A stretch of 64,000 nucleotides of DNA, from positions 23,544,370-23,608,369 of the forward strand of contig JAQNBH010000009.1 in NCBI GenBank assembly GCA_028752905.1, given 5' to 3'. A model generated the notes under the pieces. It did no database searches, was not told the origin of the DNA, and saw nothing but the letters and a program-made list of their open reading frames with translations. Of the stretch, positions 12,438-23,257 are shown in pieces (position 1 is the first letter of the stretch; every line of letters begins with the position of its first letter). This stretch comes from Cladorhizidae sp. MBARI D1340-BT2 (taxonomy: Eukaryota > Porifera > Demospongiae > Poecilosclerida > Cladorhizidae). A program made the position numbers and the translations under genes.

Positions 12438-12940
12438 GTTTGATATCTTACACCCCCTTTGCACAGCAGTGTTTGGAAGTGGAGTTAAGATTGGACCTGT
12501 TGATATCTAATGCACACACACCCTGCACAACAGTGTTTGGAAGTGGAGTTAAGATTGGACCTGTTGATATCTAATGCACACACACCCTGCACAGCAGTGT
12601 TTGGAAGTGGAGTTAAGATTGGACCTGTTGATATCTAATGCACACACACCCTGCACAGCAGTGTTTGGAAGTGGAGTTAAGATTGGACCTGTTGATATCT
12701 AATGCACACACACCCTGCACAGCAGTGTTTGGAAGTGGAGTTAAGATTGGACCTGTTGATATCTAATGCACACACCCTGCACAACAGTGTTTGGAAGTGG
12801 AGTTAAGATTGGACCTGTTGATATATAATGCACACCCCCCCCCTGCACAGCAGTGTTTGGAAGTGGAGTTAAGATTGGACCTGTTGATATCTAATGCACA
12901 CACACCCTGCACAGCAGTGTTTGGAAGTGGAGTTAAGATT
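12438..12940. repeat. Minisatellite, 64-bp unit
   Basis: About 7.5 copies of a unit containing 'cagcagtgtttggaagtgga' and 'gttaagattggacctgttga', with a variable (ac)n/(c)n stretch inside. Confidence 0.92.
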
Positions 12941-13732
12941 TTACCGTGATCATGAGAGAGAAGTCTTCCATTCTGTATCTAATGATAGATGAAGGTATTA
13001 CACTTATGTACATGTTTTGTGTGGGGATTTTAAAGGTCTGCCTATATTTAGAACAATGTTTGGCTCTGAGGTATCTACTCTGAGACTGTACATTGATTTC
13101 ATCATTCGATTACCATGACAATTCTCTACTTGACAAATAATGATGACTATAGCATTTTGTTGAAGGTGAACTTGTCATAGTGGGCAACCCACTCATGTAT
13201 ACGCCAAAATATATTTTAAAAATCTCTATCATAAGGTCCTGAGAAACAGCTATAAAGGTCAAACAATAGCTATTATATGCCTACTAAATATGAAGGAGAC
13301 ATGTTCTATAACTAAGGGGGGGGGGGGCGGGGGGATATTGAAAAACACTGAATTCGAGCAGTTGTTTCAAAGTGGTCAAGATGTCCTTGGAGGATGTGTG
13401 CTCTTCCGGACGATGAATCGGGACTCTCTGAGGGTGAAACCAGTGATGAAGAAGGTGTTGGCGCATCTCCTCTTACCTCGGCCAGATCAGTGCTGACCCT
13501 GAAGCTCTGCTAGTGCTGGCCAGAGAGTCATGCCTGGCATACATTCGAGCAAGCTTAGCACTCTCACTCAAGCTAATGATTTGGATGGAGATGAGATTAC
13601 CAGCAATGAAGAAGGCATTGACAGTGAGTGTAACTATAGTTAGCTACTGTATGCAGTAAGTAAGCAGAGCATGAATTGCAAAGGCTGTTTCAGCTTCCTT
13701 GTTCGTGGGTAGTCCTCAGAAAAACTACTAAC
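12941..13732. other. Intron 3 spacer with weak plus-strand coding signal
   Basis: Unique sequence with a G-run at 13317-13334. Plus-strand stretches near 13395-13500 (reading DDESGLSEGETSDEEG) and 13530-13630 (reading LTQANDLDGDEITSNEEG) look protein-like but lie in different frames with stops between them. A donor-like gtgagt follows at 13625. No family recognised. Confidence 0.3.
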
Positions 13733-13810
13733 TGACTCCAGAATGGCCTCGACAATGTGAAGTGGTTGCTGGCATGTCTGTAGAGGAGAGAGAACTGGCT
13801 GCATGCCAGT
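13733..13810 (+). other. Possible plus-strand exon at the edge of the 5.6-kb array
   Basis: The plus strand reads LTPEWPRQCEVVAGMSVEER and then ELAAC before the array takes over. The first 37 bp also occur at 20939-20975, where the same frame continues with different residues. The array unit (gagagagaactggctgcatg) resembles the end of this segment, so the array may have been seeded from it. It may belong with the segment at 19421-19511. Family not recognised; it could equally be a dispersed repeat. Confidence 0.25.
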
Positions 13811-16800
13811 AGAGTAGAGAGAACTGGCTGGGTGTCAGTAGAGGAGAGAGATCTGGCTGCATGTCAGTAGAGGAGAGAGAACTGGCTGCATGTCAGTAGA
13901 GTAGAGAGAACTGACTGCATGCCAGTAGAGGAAAGAGAACTGGCTGGGTGTCAGTAGAGGAGAGAGAATGGCTGCATGTCAGTAGAGGAGAGAGAACTGG
14001 CTGCATGTCAGTAGAGGAGAGAGAACTGGCTGGGTGTCAGTAGAGGAGAGAGAACTGGCTGCATGTCAGTAAAGGAGAGAGAACTGGCTGCATGTCAGTA
14101 GAGGAAAGAGAACTGGCTGGGTGTCAGTAGAGGAGAGAGAATGGCTGCATGTCAGTAGAGGAGAGAGAACTGGCTGCATGTCAGTAGAGGAGAGAGAACT
14201 GGCTGGGTGTCAGTAGAGGAGAGAGAACTGGCTGCATGTCAGTAGAGGAGAGAGAACTGGCTGCATGTCAGTAGAGGAGAGAGAACTGGCTGCATGTCAA
14301 TAGAGGAGAGAGAACTGGCTGCATGTCAGTAGAGGAGAGAGAACTGGCTGCATGTCAGTAGAGGAGAGAGAACTGGCTGCATGTCAGTAGAGGAGAGAGA
14401 ACTGGCTGCATGTCAGTAGAGGAGAGAGAACTGGCTGCATGTCAGTAGAGGAGAGAGAACTGGCAGCATGCCAGTAGAGGAGAGAGAACTGGCTGCATGT
14501 CAGTAGAGTAGAGAGAACTGGCTGGGTGTCAGTAGAGGAGAGAGAACTGGCTGCATGTCAGTAGAGGAGAGAGAACTGGCTGCATGTCAGTAGAGAAGAG
14601 AGAACTGGCTGCATGTCAGTAGAGGAGAGAGAACTGGCTGGGTGTCAGTAGAGGAGAGAGAACTGGCTGGGTGTCAGTAGAGGAGAGAGAACTGGCTGCA
14701 TGTCAATAGAGGAGAGAGAACTGGCTGCATGTCAGTAGAGGAGAGAGAACTGGCTGCATGTCAGTAGAGGAGAGAGAACTGGCTTGGTGTCAGTAGAGGA
14801 GAGAGAACTGACTGCATGTCAGTAGAGGAGAGAGAACTGGCTGCATGTCAGTAGAGGAGAGAGAACTGGCTGCATGTCAGTAGAGGAGAGAGAACTGGCT
14901 GGGTGTCAGTAGAGAAGAGAGAACTGGCTGCATGTCAGTAGAGGAGAGAGAACTGGCTGCATGTCAGTAGAGGAGAGAGAACTGGCTGCATGCCAGTAGA
15001 GGAGAGAGAACTGGCTGCATGTCAGTAGAGGAGAGAGAACTGGCTGCATGCCAGTAGAGGAAAGAGAACTGGCTGGGTGTCAGTAGAGGAGAGAGAACTG
15101 GCTGCATGTCAGTAGAGGAGAGAGAACTGGCTGCATGTCAGTAGAGGAGAGAGAACTGGCTGCATGTCAGTAGAGGAGAGAGAACTGGCTGGGTGTCAGT
15201 AGAGGAGAGAGAACTGCCTGCATGTCAGTAGAGGAGAGAGAACTGGCTGGGTGTCAGTAAAGGAGAGAGAACTGGCTGCATGTCAGTAGAGGAGAGAGAA
15301 CTGGCTGCATGTCAGTAGAGGAGAGAGAACTGGCTGGGTGTCAGTAGAGGAGAGAGAACTGGCTACATGTCAGTGAACTGGCTGCATGCAGTAGAGGAGA
15401 GAGAACTGGCTGCATGTCAGTAGAGGAGAGAGAACTGGCTGGGTGTCAGTAGAGGAGAGAGAACTGGCTGCATGTCAGTAGAGGAGAGAGAACTGGCTGC
15501 ATGTCAGTAGAGGAGAGAGAACTGGCTGCATGTCAGTAGAGGAGAGAGAACTGGCTGCATGTCAGTAGAGGAGAGAGAACTGGCTGCATGCCAGTAGAGG
15601 AGAGAGAACTGGCTGCATGTCAGTAGAGGAGAGAGAACTGGCTGCATGTCAGTAGAGGAGAGAGAACTGGCAGCATGCCAGTAGAGGAGAGAGAACTGGC
15701 TGCATGTCAGTAGAGTAGAGAGAACTGGCTGGGTGTCAGTAGAGGAGAGAGAACTGACTGCATGTCAGTAGAGGAGAGAGAACTGGCTGCATGTCAGTAG
15801 AGAAGAGAGAACTGGCTGGGTGTCAGTAGAGGAGAGAGAACTGGCTGGGTGTCAGTAGAGGAGAGAGAACTGGCTGCATGTCAGTAGAGGAGAGAGAACT
15901 GGCTGCATGTCAGTAGAGGAGAGAGAACTGGCTGCATGTCAGTAGAGGAGAGAGAACTGGCTGGGTGTCAGTAGAGGGAGAACTGGAGCCAGCTGCATGT
16001 CAGTAGAGGAGAGAGAACTGGCTGCATGTCAATAGAGGAGAGAGAACTGCCTGCATGTCAGTAGAGGAGAGAGAACTGGCTGGGTATCAGTAAAGGAGAG
16101 AGAACTGGCTGCATGTCAGTAGAGGAGAGAGAACTGGCTGGGTGTCAGTAGAGGAGAGAGAACTGGCTGCATGTCAGTAGAGGAGAGAGAACTGGCTGCA
16201 TGTCAGTAGAGGAGAGAGAACTGGCTGCATGTCAATAGAGGAGAGAGAACTGGCTGCATGTCAGTAGAGGAGAGAGAACTGGCTGCATGTCAGTAGAGGA
16301 GAGAGAACTGGCTGCATGTCAGTAGAGGAGAGAGAACTGGCTGCATGTCAGTAGAGGAGAGAGAACTGGCTGCATGTCAGTAGAGGAGAGAGAACTGGCA
16401 GCATGCCAGTAGAGGAGAGAGAACTGGCTGCATGTCAGTAGAGTAGAGAGAACTGGCTGGGTGTCAGTAGAGGAGAGAGAACTGACTGCATGTCAGTAGA
16501 GGAGAGAGAACTGGCTGCATGTCAGTAGAGAAGAGAGAACTGGCTGCATGTCAGTAGAGGAGAGAGAACTGGCTGGGTGTCAGTAGAGGAGAGAGAACTG
16601 GCTGGGTGTCAGTAGAGGAGAGAGAACTGGCTGCATGTCAATAGAGGAGAGAGAACTGGCTGCATGTCAGTAGAGGAGAGAGAACTGGCTGCATGTCAGT
16701 AGAGGAGAGAGAACTGGCTTGGTGTCAGTAGAGGAGAGAGAACTGACTGCATGTCAGTAGAGGAGAGAGAACTGGCTGCATGTCAGTAGAGGAGAGAGAA

Positions 16801-19375
16801 CTGGCTGCATGTCAGTAGAGGAGAGAGAACTGGCTGGGTGTCAGTAGAGAAGAGAGAACTGGCTGCATGTCAGTAGAGAAGAGAGAACTGGCTGCATGTC
16901 AGTAGAGGAGAGAGAACTGGCTGCATGTCAGTAGAGGAGAGAGAACTGGCTGCATGCCAGTAGAGGAGAGAGAACTGGCTGCATGTCAGTAGAGGAGAGA
17001 GAACTGGCTGCATGCCAGTAGAGGAAAGAGAACTGGCTGGGTGTCAGTAGAGGAGAGAGAACTGGCTGCATGTCAGTAGAGGAGAGAGAACTGGCTGCAT
17101 GTCAGTAGAGGAGAGAGAACTGGCTGCATGTCAGTAGAGGAGAGAGAACTGGCTGGGTGTCAGTAGAGGAGAGAGAACTGCCTGCATGTCAGTAGAGGAG
17201 AGAGAACTGGCTGGGTGTCAGTAAAGGAGAGAGAACTGGCTGCATGTCAGTAGAGGAGAGAGAACTGGCTGCATGTCAGTAGAGGAGAGAGAACTGGCTG
17301 GGTGTCAGTAGAGGAGAGAGAACTGGCTACATGTCAGTGAACTGGCTGCATGCAGTAGAGGAGAGAGAACTGGCTGCATGTCAGTAGAGGAGAGAGAACT
17401 GGCTGGGTGTCAGTAGAGGAGAGAGAACTGGCTGCATGTCAGTAGAGGAGAGAGAACTGGCTGCATGTCAGTAGAGGAGAGAGAACTGGCTGCATGTCAG
17501 TAGAGGAGAGAGAACTGGCTGCATGTCAGTAGAGGAGAGAGAACTGGCTGCATGCCAGTAGAGGAGAGAGAACTGGCTGCATGTCAGTAGAGTAGAGAGA
17601 ACTGGCTGGGTGTCAGTAGAGGAGAGAGAACTGACTGCATGTCAGTAGAGGAGAGAGAACTGGCTGCATGTCAGTAGAGAAGAGAGAACTGGCTGGGTGT
17701 CAGTAGAGGAGAGAGAACTGGCTGGGTGTCAGTAGAGGAGAGAGAACTGGCTGCATGTCAGTAGAGGAGAGAGAACTGGCTGCATGTCAGTAGAGGAGAG
17801 AGAACTGGCTGCATGTCAGTAGAGGAGAGAGAACTGGCTGGGTGTCAGTAGAGGGAGAACTGGAGCCAGCTGCATGTCAGTAGAGGAGAGAGAACTGGCT
17901 GCATGTCAATAGAGGAGAGAGAACTGCCTGCATGTCAGTAGAGGAGAGAGAACTGGCTGGGTGTCAGTAAAGGAGAGAGAACTGGCTGCATGTCAGTAGA
18001 GGAGAGAGAACTGGCTGCATGTCAGTAGAGGAGAGAGAACTGGCTGGGTGTCAGTAGAGGAGAGAGAACTGGCTACATGTCAGTGAACTGGCTGCATGCA
18101 GTAGAGGAGAGAGAACTGGCTGCATGTCAGTAGAGGAGAGAGAACTGGCTGGGTGTCAGTAGAGGAGAGAGAACTGGCTGCATGTCAGTAGAGGAGAGAG
18201 AACTGGCTGCATGTCAGTAGAGGAGAGAGAACTGGCTGCATGTCAGTAGAGGAGAGAGAACTGGCTGCATGTCAGTAGAGGAGAGAGAACTGGCTGCATG
18301 CCAGTAGAGGAGAGAGAACTGGCTGCATGTCAGTAGAGGAGAGAGAACTGGCTGCATGTCAGTAGAGGAGAGAGAACTGGCAGCATGCCAGTAGAGGAGA
18401 GAGAACTGGCTGCATGTCAGTAGAGGAGAGAGAACTGGCTGGGTGTCAGTAGAGGAGAGAGAACTGGCTGGGTGTCAGTAGAGGAGAGAGAACTGACTGC
18501 ATGTCAGTAGAGGAGAGAGAACTGGCTGCATGTCAGTAGAGAAGAGAGAACTGGCTGCATGTCAGTAGAGGAGAGAGAACTGGCTGGGTGTCAGTAGAGG
18601 AGAGAGAACTGGCTGCATGTCAGTAGAGGAGAGAGAACTGGCTGCATGTCAATAGAGGAGAGAGAACTGGCTGCATGTCAGTAGAGGAGAGAGAACTGGC
18701 TGCATGTCAGTAGAGGAGAGAGAACTGGCTGCATGTCAGTAGAGGAGAGAGAACTGGCTGCATGTCAGTAGAGGAGAGAGAACTGGCTTGGTGTCAGTAG
18801 AGGAGAGAGAACTGACTGCATGTCAGTAGAGGAGAGAGAACTGGCTGCATGTCAGTAGAGGAGAGAGAACTGGCTGCATGCCAGTAGAGGAGAGAGAACT
18901 GGCTGGGTGTCAGTAGAGGAGAGGAACTGGCTGCATGTCAGTAGAGGAGAGAGAACTGGCTGGGTGTCAGAGTAGAGGAGAGAGAACTGGCTGCATGTCA
19001 GTAGAGGGAGAACTGGAGCCAGCTGCATGTCAGTAGAGGAGAGAGAACTGGCTGCATGTCAATAGAGGAGAGAGAACTGCCTGCATGTCAGTAGAGGAGA
19101 GAGAACTGGCTGCATGTCAGTAGAGGAGAGAGAACTGGCTGCATGTCAGTAGAGGAGAGAGAACTGGCTGCATGTCAGTGAACTGGCTGCATGTCAGTAG
19201 AGGAGAGAGAACTGGCTGCATGTCAGTAGAGGAGAGAGAACTGGCTGGGTGTCAGTAGAGGAGAGAGAACTGGCTGCATGTCAGTAGAGGAGAGAGAACT
19301 GGCTGCATGTCAGTAGAGGAGAGAGAACTGGCTGCATGTCAGTAGAGGAGAGAGAACTGGCTGCATAGTTACGAT
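13770..19375. repeat. 5.6-kb minisatellite, 29-bp unit, with higher-order structure
   Basis: About 190 copies of 'ctgcatgtcagtagaggaga' + 'gagaactgg'. Marked variants recur in the same order and spacing. A shortened copy (ctacatgtcagtgaactgg) lies at 15361, 17325 and 18071, each time 103 bp after a 'gtaaagg' variant. A 'gtagagggagaactggagcc' variant lies at about 15971, 17848 and 19001. Blocks of several hundred to about 1,950 bp have therefore been copied as units. Confidence 0.95.
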
Positions 19376-19420
19376 ATGAATGTGCCTACTATAAATTAAC
19401 TTGTTAATTTGTTGCAGTTT

Positions 19421-19541
19421 CAGGAAGCTCTCCGCCGACGAAGGCTGCAAAGGCGCCTCTACACATGTTTACCAGGAATCACTCCAACTCCTCCTTTGTT
19501 AAGTTCAGTTGACACAGTTTTTATTTGCACACCTCAATGAG
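19421..19541 (+). other. Possible plus-strand terminal exon
   Basis: After a good acceptor (ttaatttgttgcag) the plus strand reads FQEALRRRRLQRRLYTCLPG and then ITPTPPLLSS before a stop at 19540-19542. The basic-then-proline pattern and the acceptor look exon-like. It would be antisense to the syntaxin transcript, within its intron 3. No family recognised; a transposon remnant is the alternative. Confidence 0.3.
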
Positions 19542-19794
19542 TATGATTCACACACCAGGCGGCAGATTATTTGAATTTGCATTCTCAATAGAATAAACCA
19601 GCTAACACTGCAGGTGCCATCTGAGGGGAAAGGCTACACTATTTCTGCTTAGGTAAAGGACCTTCATATTCTAGGTCTCACAACGAAATAGAGCTTCATG
19701 CGCGCCCCTACAGCAATCCTAGCAAAAGGTTTGAGTATCACATTCCACTTGTCATAGCTCCTAGTCCTATAGACAGTGGGGATCACACTCAAAC

Positions 19795-19872
19795 TCCCGT
19801 CATCCGGATGCCTGTCTACCGGGCACGCCAGCAAACTCCCCTCATCCGGATGCCTGTCTACTGGGCATGCTG
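19795..19872. repeat. Two-copy tandem repeat, about 42 bp
   Basis: Two copies of a unit containing 'catccggatgcctgtctac' and 'gggca', with several substitutions. Confidence 0.7.
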
Positions 19873-20395
19873 GCACTGCACAATTTGCATCACAAGTATC
19901 GTGCGTGGTCCTCGAGTTCGTGGAAATGTGACTTGTTTTAACAGTAGTACAGTCCAGTTTCCTGTCGACAGAGAGCGATGCTTGCTCAGATTCTAGCTGG
20001 TTTCTTGTTTATAGCTTGTATTCTGAAGATGTCGGAGACCCGGAGAACGTGGAAGGCTGCCCACAACAGCAATGATGAGAAAAGGGGGGGGGGGGGGGGG
20101 GGGAGGCCTCAGAAGACCTTCGTTCAGTCAGACCCAGCGAAGCTTTCAATGCCCTAGAAATCTCCTTCTTGTGAAAAATGGCACGACACTTCAGCTCGGA
20201 TGAGACAGGAATCACTCCTCCATCATTTCTTTTAAATGAGTGTGTTCATGTTGTTCTCCGTCAGTGTACATGTGCAGTATGTACATGAATATTGTGTGCA
20301 TGCACTTAATATATGTACATGTACTAGGCATGCAAGATTCAAGGCAAGTCATCAATATTAGGCCAAATGTGGGTGGTGTTCCCAAGGAAGGAGAG

Positions 20396-20493
20396 TTTGA
20401 GTGTATGTACATGTGTTGGACATGTATGTACATGTGTTGGACATGTATGTACATGTGTTTGACATGTATGTACATGTGTTGGACATGTATGCA
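20396..20493. repeat. Minisatellite, 21-bp unit (acatgtatgtacatgtgttgg)
   Basis: About 4.5 copies of a partly palindromic 'gtacatgtg' unit. Confidence 0.85.
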
Positions 20494-20624
20494 ACGATGG
20501 ACAAACCATCATTTCAACCTACCTCGTGCATGCACAGCACAGGAGAGAGTTATCGTAACAGCTGTCCACTACTAATTAACATGTCTACTACTTTAGCTGG
20601 AGTGTACGCTGGTTTTAGCAACAA

Positions 20625-20905
20625 CCTGCACCCACAGCCATGCACATGTAAGAGCCTGCACCTATAGCCATGCACATGTAAGAGCCTGTACCTACAGCCA
20701 TGCACATGTAAGAGCCTGTACCTACAGCCATGCACATGTAAGAGCCTGTACCTACAGCCATGCACATGTAAGAGCCTGTACCTACAGCCATGCACATGTA
20801 AGAGCCTGTACCTACAGCCATGTACACGTAAGAGCCTGTACCTACAGCCATGCACATGTAAGAGCTTGTACCTACAGCCATGCACATGTAAGAGCCTGCA
20901 CATGT
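20625..20905. repeat. Minisatellite, 30-bp unit
   Basis: Nine copies of a unit containing 'cctgtacctacagccatgca' and 'catgtaagag'. Thirty bases is ten codons, so the minus strand stays open. Confidence 0.93.
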
Positions 20906-20934
20906 ACGAACATGGTGAGAGCTAGAATTGTAAC

Positions 20935-21085
20935 AGACTTGACTCCAGAATGGCCTCGACAATGTGAAGTGGTTGCAAGCTACAGTACGTGTATTCTGGA
21001 TTATAAGGGGAATGCACTGTCGAACATAGCATCGTGTTTGGCCCAGTTTCCTAACTCGACAGCTAGTAATTTGTAAATATCTGGC
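20935..21085. repeat. Dispersed repeat, second copy inverted at 38.32-38.43 kb
   Basis: Bases 21010-21085 recur, inverted and with substitutions, at about 38320-38430; both contain 'gtcgagttaggaaactgggc' in opposite orientation. The first part (20939-20975) recurs at 13733-13769. In both the 21-kb and 38-kb copies one strand reads KLLAVELGNWAKHD or a shifted version, hinting at a coding element of unknown type. Confidence 0.6.
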
Positions 21086-21720
21086 TTGAGCGGATACATT
21101 GATTTTGACATCATTCTTTTAGCATATAAAAGCCTGCGTGCTCCCTCAACCAGCCTTTTATATTTTATAGTGGGTTGGTTTCGGTTGGCAGTCATTGCTG
21201 TCCAATACGACAACTCTCAGCTGCAAGTGGGCGGCAGACAGTCCAAGTGGGTATCAATTACAACTCTGTCTTTGACAGGTTGTGGGATGGGCAACAAGAA
21301 AGGGGCGGGACTCTGATATCTTCCAACATCTACATCCCATTGTTCTTACAATCCTGAATACCTGGCAATCACTTCTTGGTCTGATCCATTCGTAATTATA
21401 TTCTGAATGATCTGTCTCACATATCATGTGATTTGTAGTGGTCAGCTTATAGTATGGAAGTACCAAAAGTGCTTGATGTTCAGGTTTGTAATAGAAAACT
21501 GACTCACAATCCAATCTACTTTTCTGAATACCATAAACTCTGGTTGTTTAGTGCACCACCTCCTAACTCCAGTGCTTAACCAAGAATAGGTGCTTATTAA
21601 ACACTATTGCTAAATAACACACATGAGAAATATACTTTCCATAATTTTTTTTTAGATGGAGAAGACAGAGGATCTCATCTCGTGAGCTAGTCAAAGAAGG
21701 AGCTAATCTCTAGAACCAGA
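21086..21720. other. Intron 3 unique sequence, no gene seen
   Basis: Short open frames on both strands without family resemblance or splice context. Confidence 0.5.
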
Positions 21721-21723
21721 ATG

Positions 21724-22662
21724 TTCCAGTCTCTCGAGGCAGGTTACCAAGGAGCAAGTCTCTCGAGGCAGGTTACCAAGGAGCAAGTCTCTCTCGAGGC
21801 AGGTTACCAAGGAGCAAGTCTCTCGAGGCAGGTTACCAAGGAGCAAGTCTCTCTCGAGGCAGGTTACCAAGGAGCAAGTCTCTCCAGGCAGGTTACCAAG
21901 GAGCAAGTCTCTCCAGGCAGGTTACCAAGGAGCCAGTCTCTTGAGGCAGGTTACCAAGGAGCAAGTCTCTCAAGGTAGGTTACCAAGGAGCAAGTCTCTC
22001 GAGGCAGGTTACCAAGAAGCCAGTCTCTTGAGGTTGCCATGGAGCAAGTCTCTCGAGGCAGGTTACCAAACAGTTTCTTGAGGCAGGTTACCAAGCAGTC
22101 TCTTGAGCCAGGTTACCAAGGAGCCAGTCTCTTGAGGCAGGTTACCAAGGAGCAAGTCTCACTCTTGAGGCAGGTTACCAAGGAGCCAGTCTCTTGAGGC
22201 AGGTTACCAAGGAGCAAGTCTCTCCAGGCAGGTCACCAAGGAGTAAGTCTCTCGAGGCAGGTTACCAAGGAGCCAGTCTCTTGAGGCAGGTTACCAAGGA
22301 GCAAGTCTCTCCAGGCAGGTTACCAAGGAGTAAGTCTCTCCAGGCAGGTTACCAAGGAGCCAGTCTCTCGAGGCAGGTTACCAAGGAGCCAGTCTCTTGA
22401 GGTAGGTTACCAAGGAGCAAGTCTCTCCAGGCAGGTTACCAAAGAGCAAGTCTCTCCAGGCAGGTTACCAAGGAGCAAGTCTCTCCAGGCAGGTTACCAA
22501 GGAGCAAGTCTCTCCAGGCAGGTTACCAAGGAGCAAGTCTCTCCAGGCAGGTTACCAAGGAGCAAGTCTCTCCAGGCAGGTTACCAAGGAGCAAGTCTCT
22601 CCAGGCAGGTTACCAAGGAGCAAGTTTCTCCAGGCAGGTTACCAAGGAGCAAGTCTCTCCAG
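21724..22662. repeat. Minisatellite, 29-bp unit
   Basis: About 32 copies of a unit containing 'caggcaggttaccaaggagc' and 'aagtctctc'. The left half is heterogeneous (tcgagg, ttgagg, deletions) and the right half nearly perfect, as in the 32-bp array at 9.8 kb. Confidence 0.93.
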
Positions 22663-22678
22663 GTGAACGAAGGAACTT

Positions 22679-22933
22679 GTGATGACCTTTCAAGTTCACT
22701 TTGCGTTCGACTTTATTCCTCTGAAGTGGAAGCATGTTTGCTACAGAAGTATTAGGACATCTTCATGGCGAAAAGCCCTTAAATTAGCTAAGGATGAGAA
22801 CAATTCCTTCGACAGGATCGCTACTGGCATCCTTCACAAGCCAGAAGTACAACTGCTGGGAATGTCGAAAAGTGTTTTGGAATTTCATGAGTTCCCTACA
22901 CTACTAGAAGACTGGAAAAAGGGCTACAAGTAA
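22679..22933 (+). other. Unrecognised plus-strand open frame, 84 codons
   Basis: Begins right after the 29-bp array. It contains the segment WRKALKLAKDENNSFDRI and ends EDWKKGYK before a taa; 'caagtaagc' at the end resembles a donor. Composition is protein-like and not repeat-derived. No domain or family recognised. It could be a remnant exon of a mobile element or a nested gene. Confidence 0.3.
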
Positions 22934-23257
22934 GCAGCAAGAAGATCATCGGGAAATTACAGACAACTACTGTATAGACAATTGAAGCTTAATACTAGAC
23001 GAGCTCCACTAATAATGAAATACGTTACCTAGGAGATGCTAATAAGCATGCACACAATCTTTTTTCAACGGCATTGATATCAGCACCTCACAACACGACA
23101 TCATAAGGAGGACCGTTTCTAAGGACAGAGTATTTAGGCTGCAGTGGCTCTCGTGGAATGCTCACTTGATGAGGCGTGTGATCAGTGGGTGTTTCCCTGA
23201 CCTCACATGCATTAACTTTTTCATGGCCTGAGGATATGGCTGATCTGCAGGCATTCA

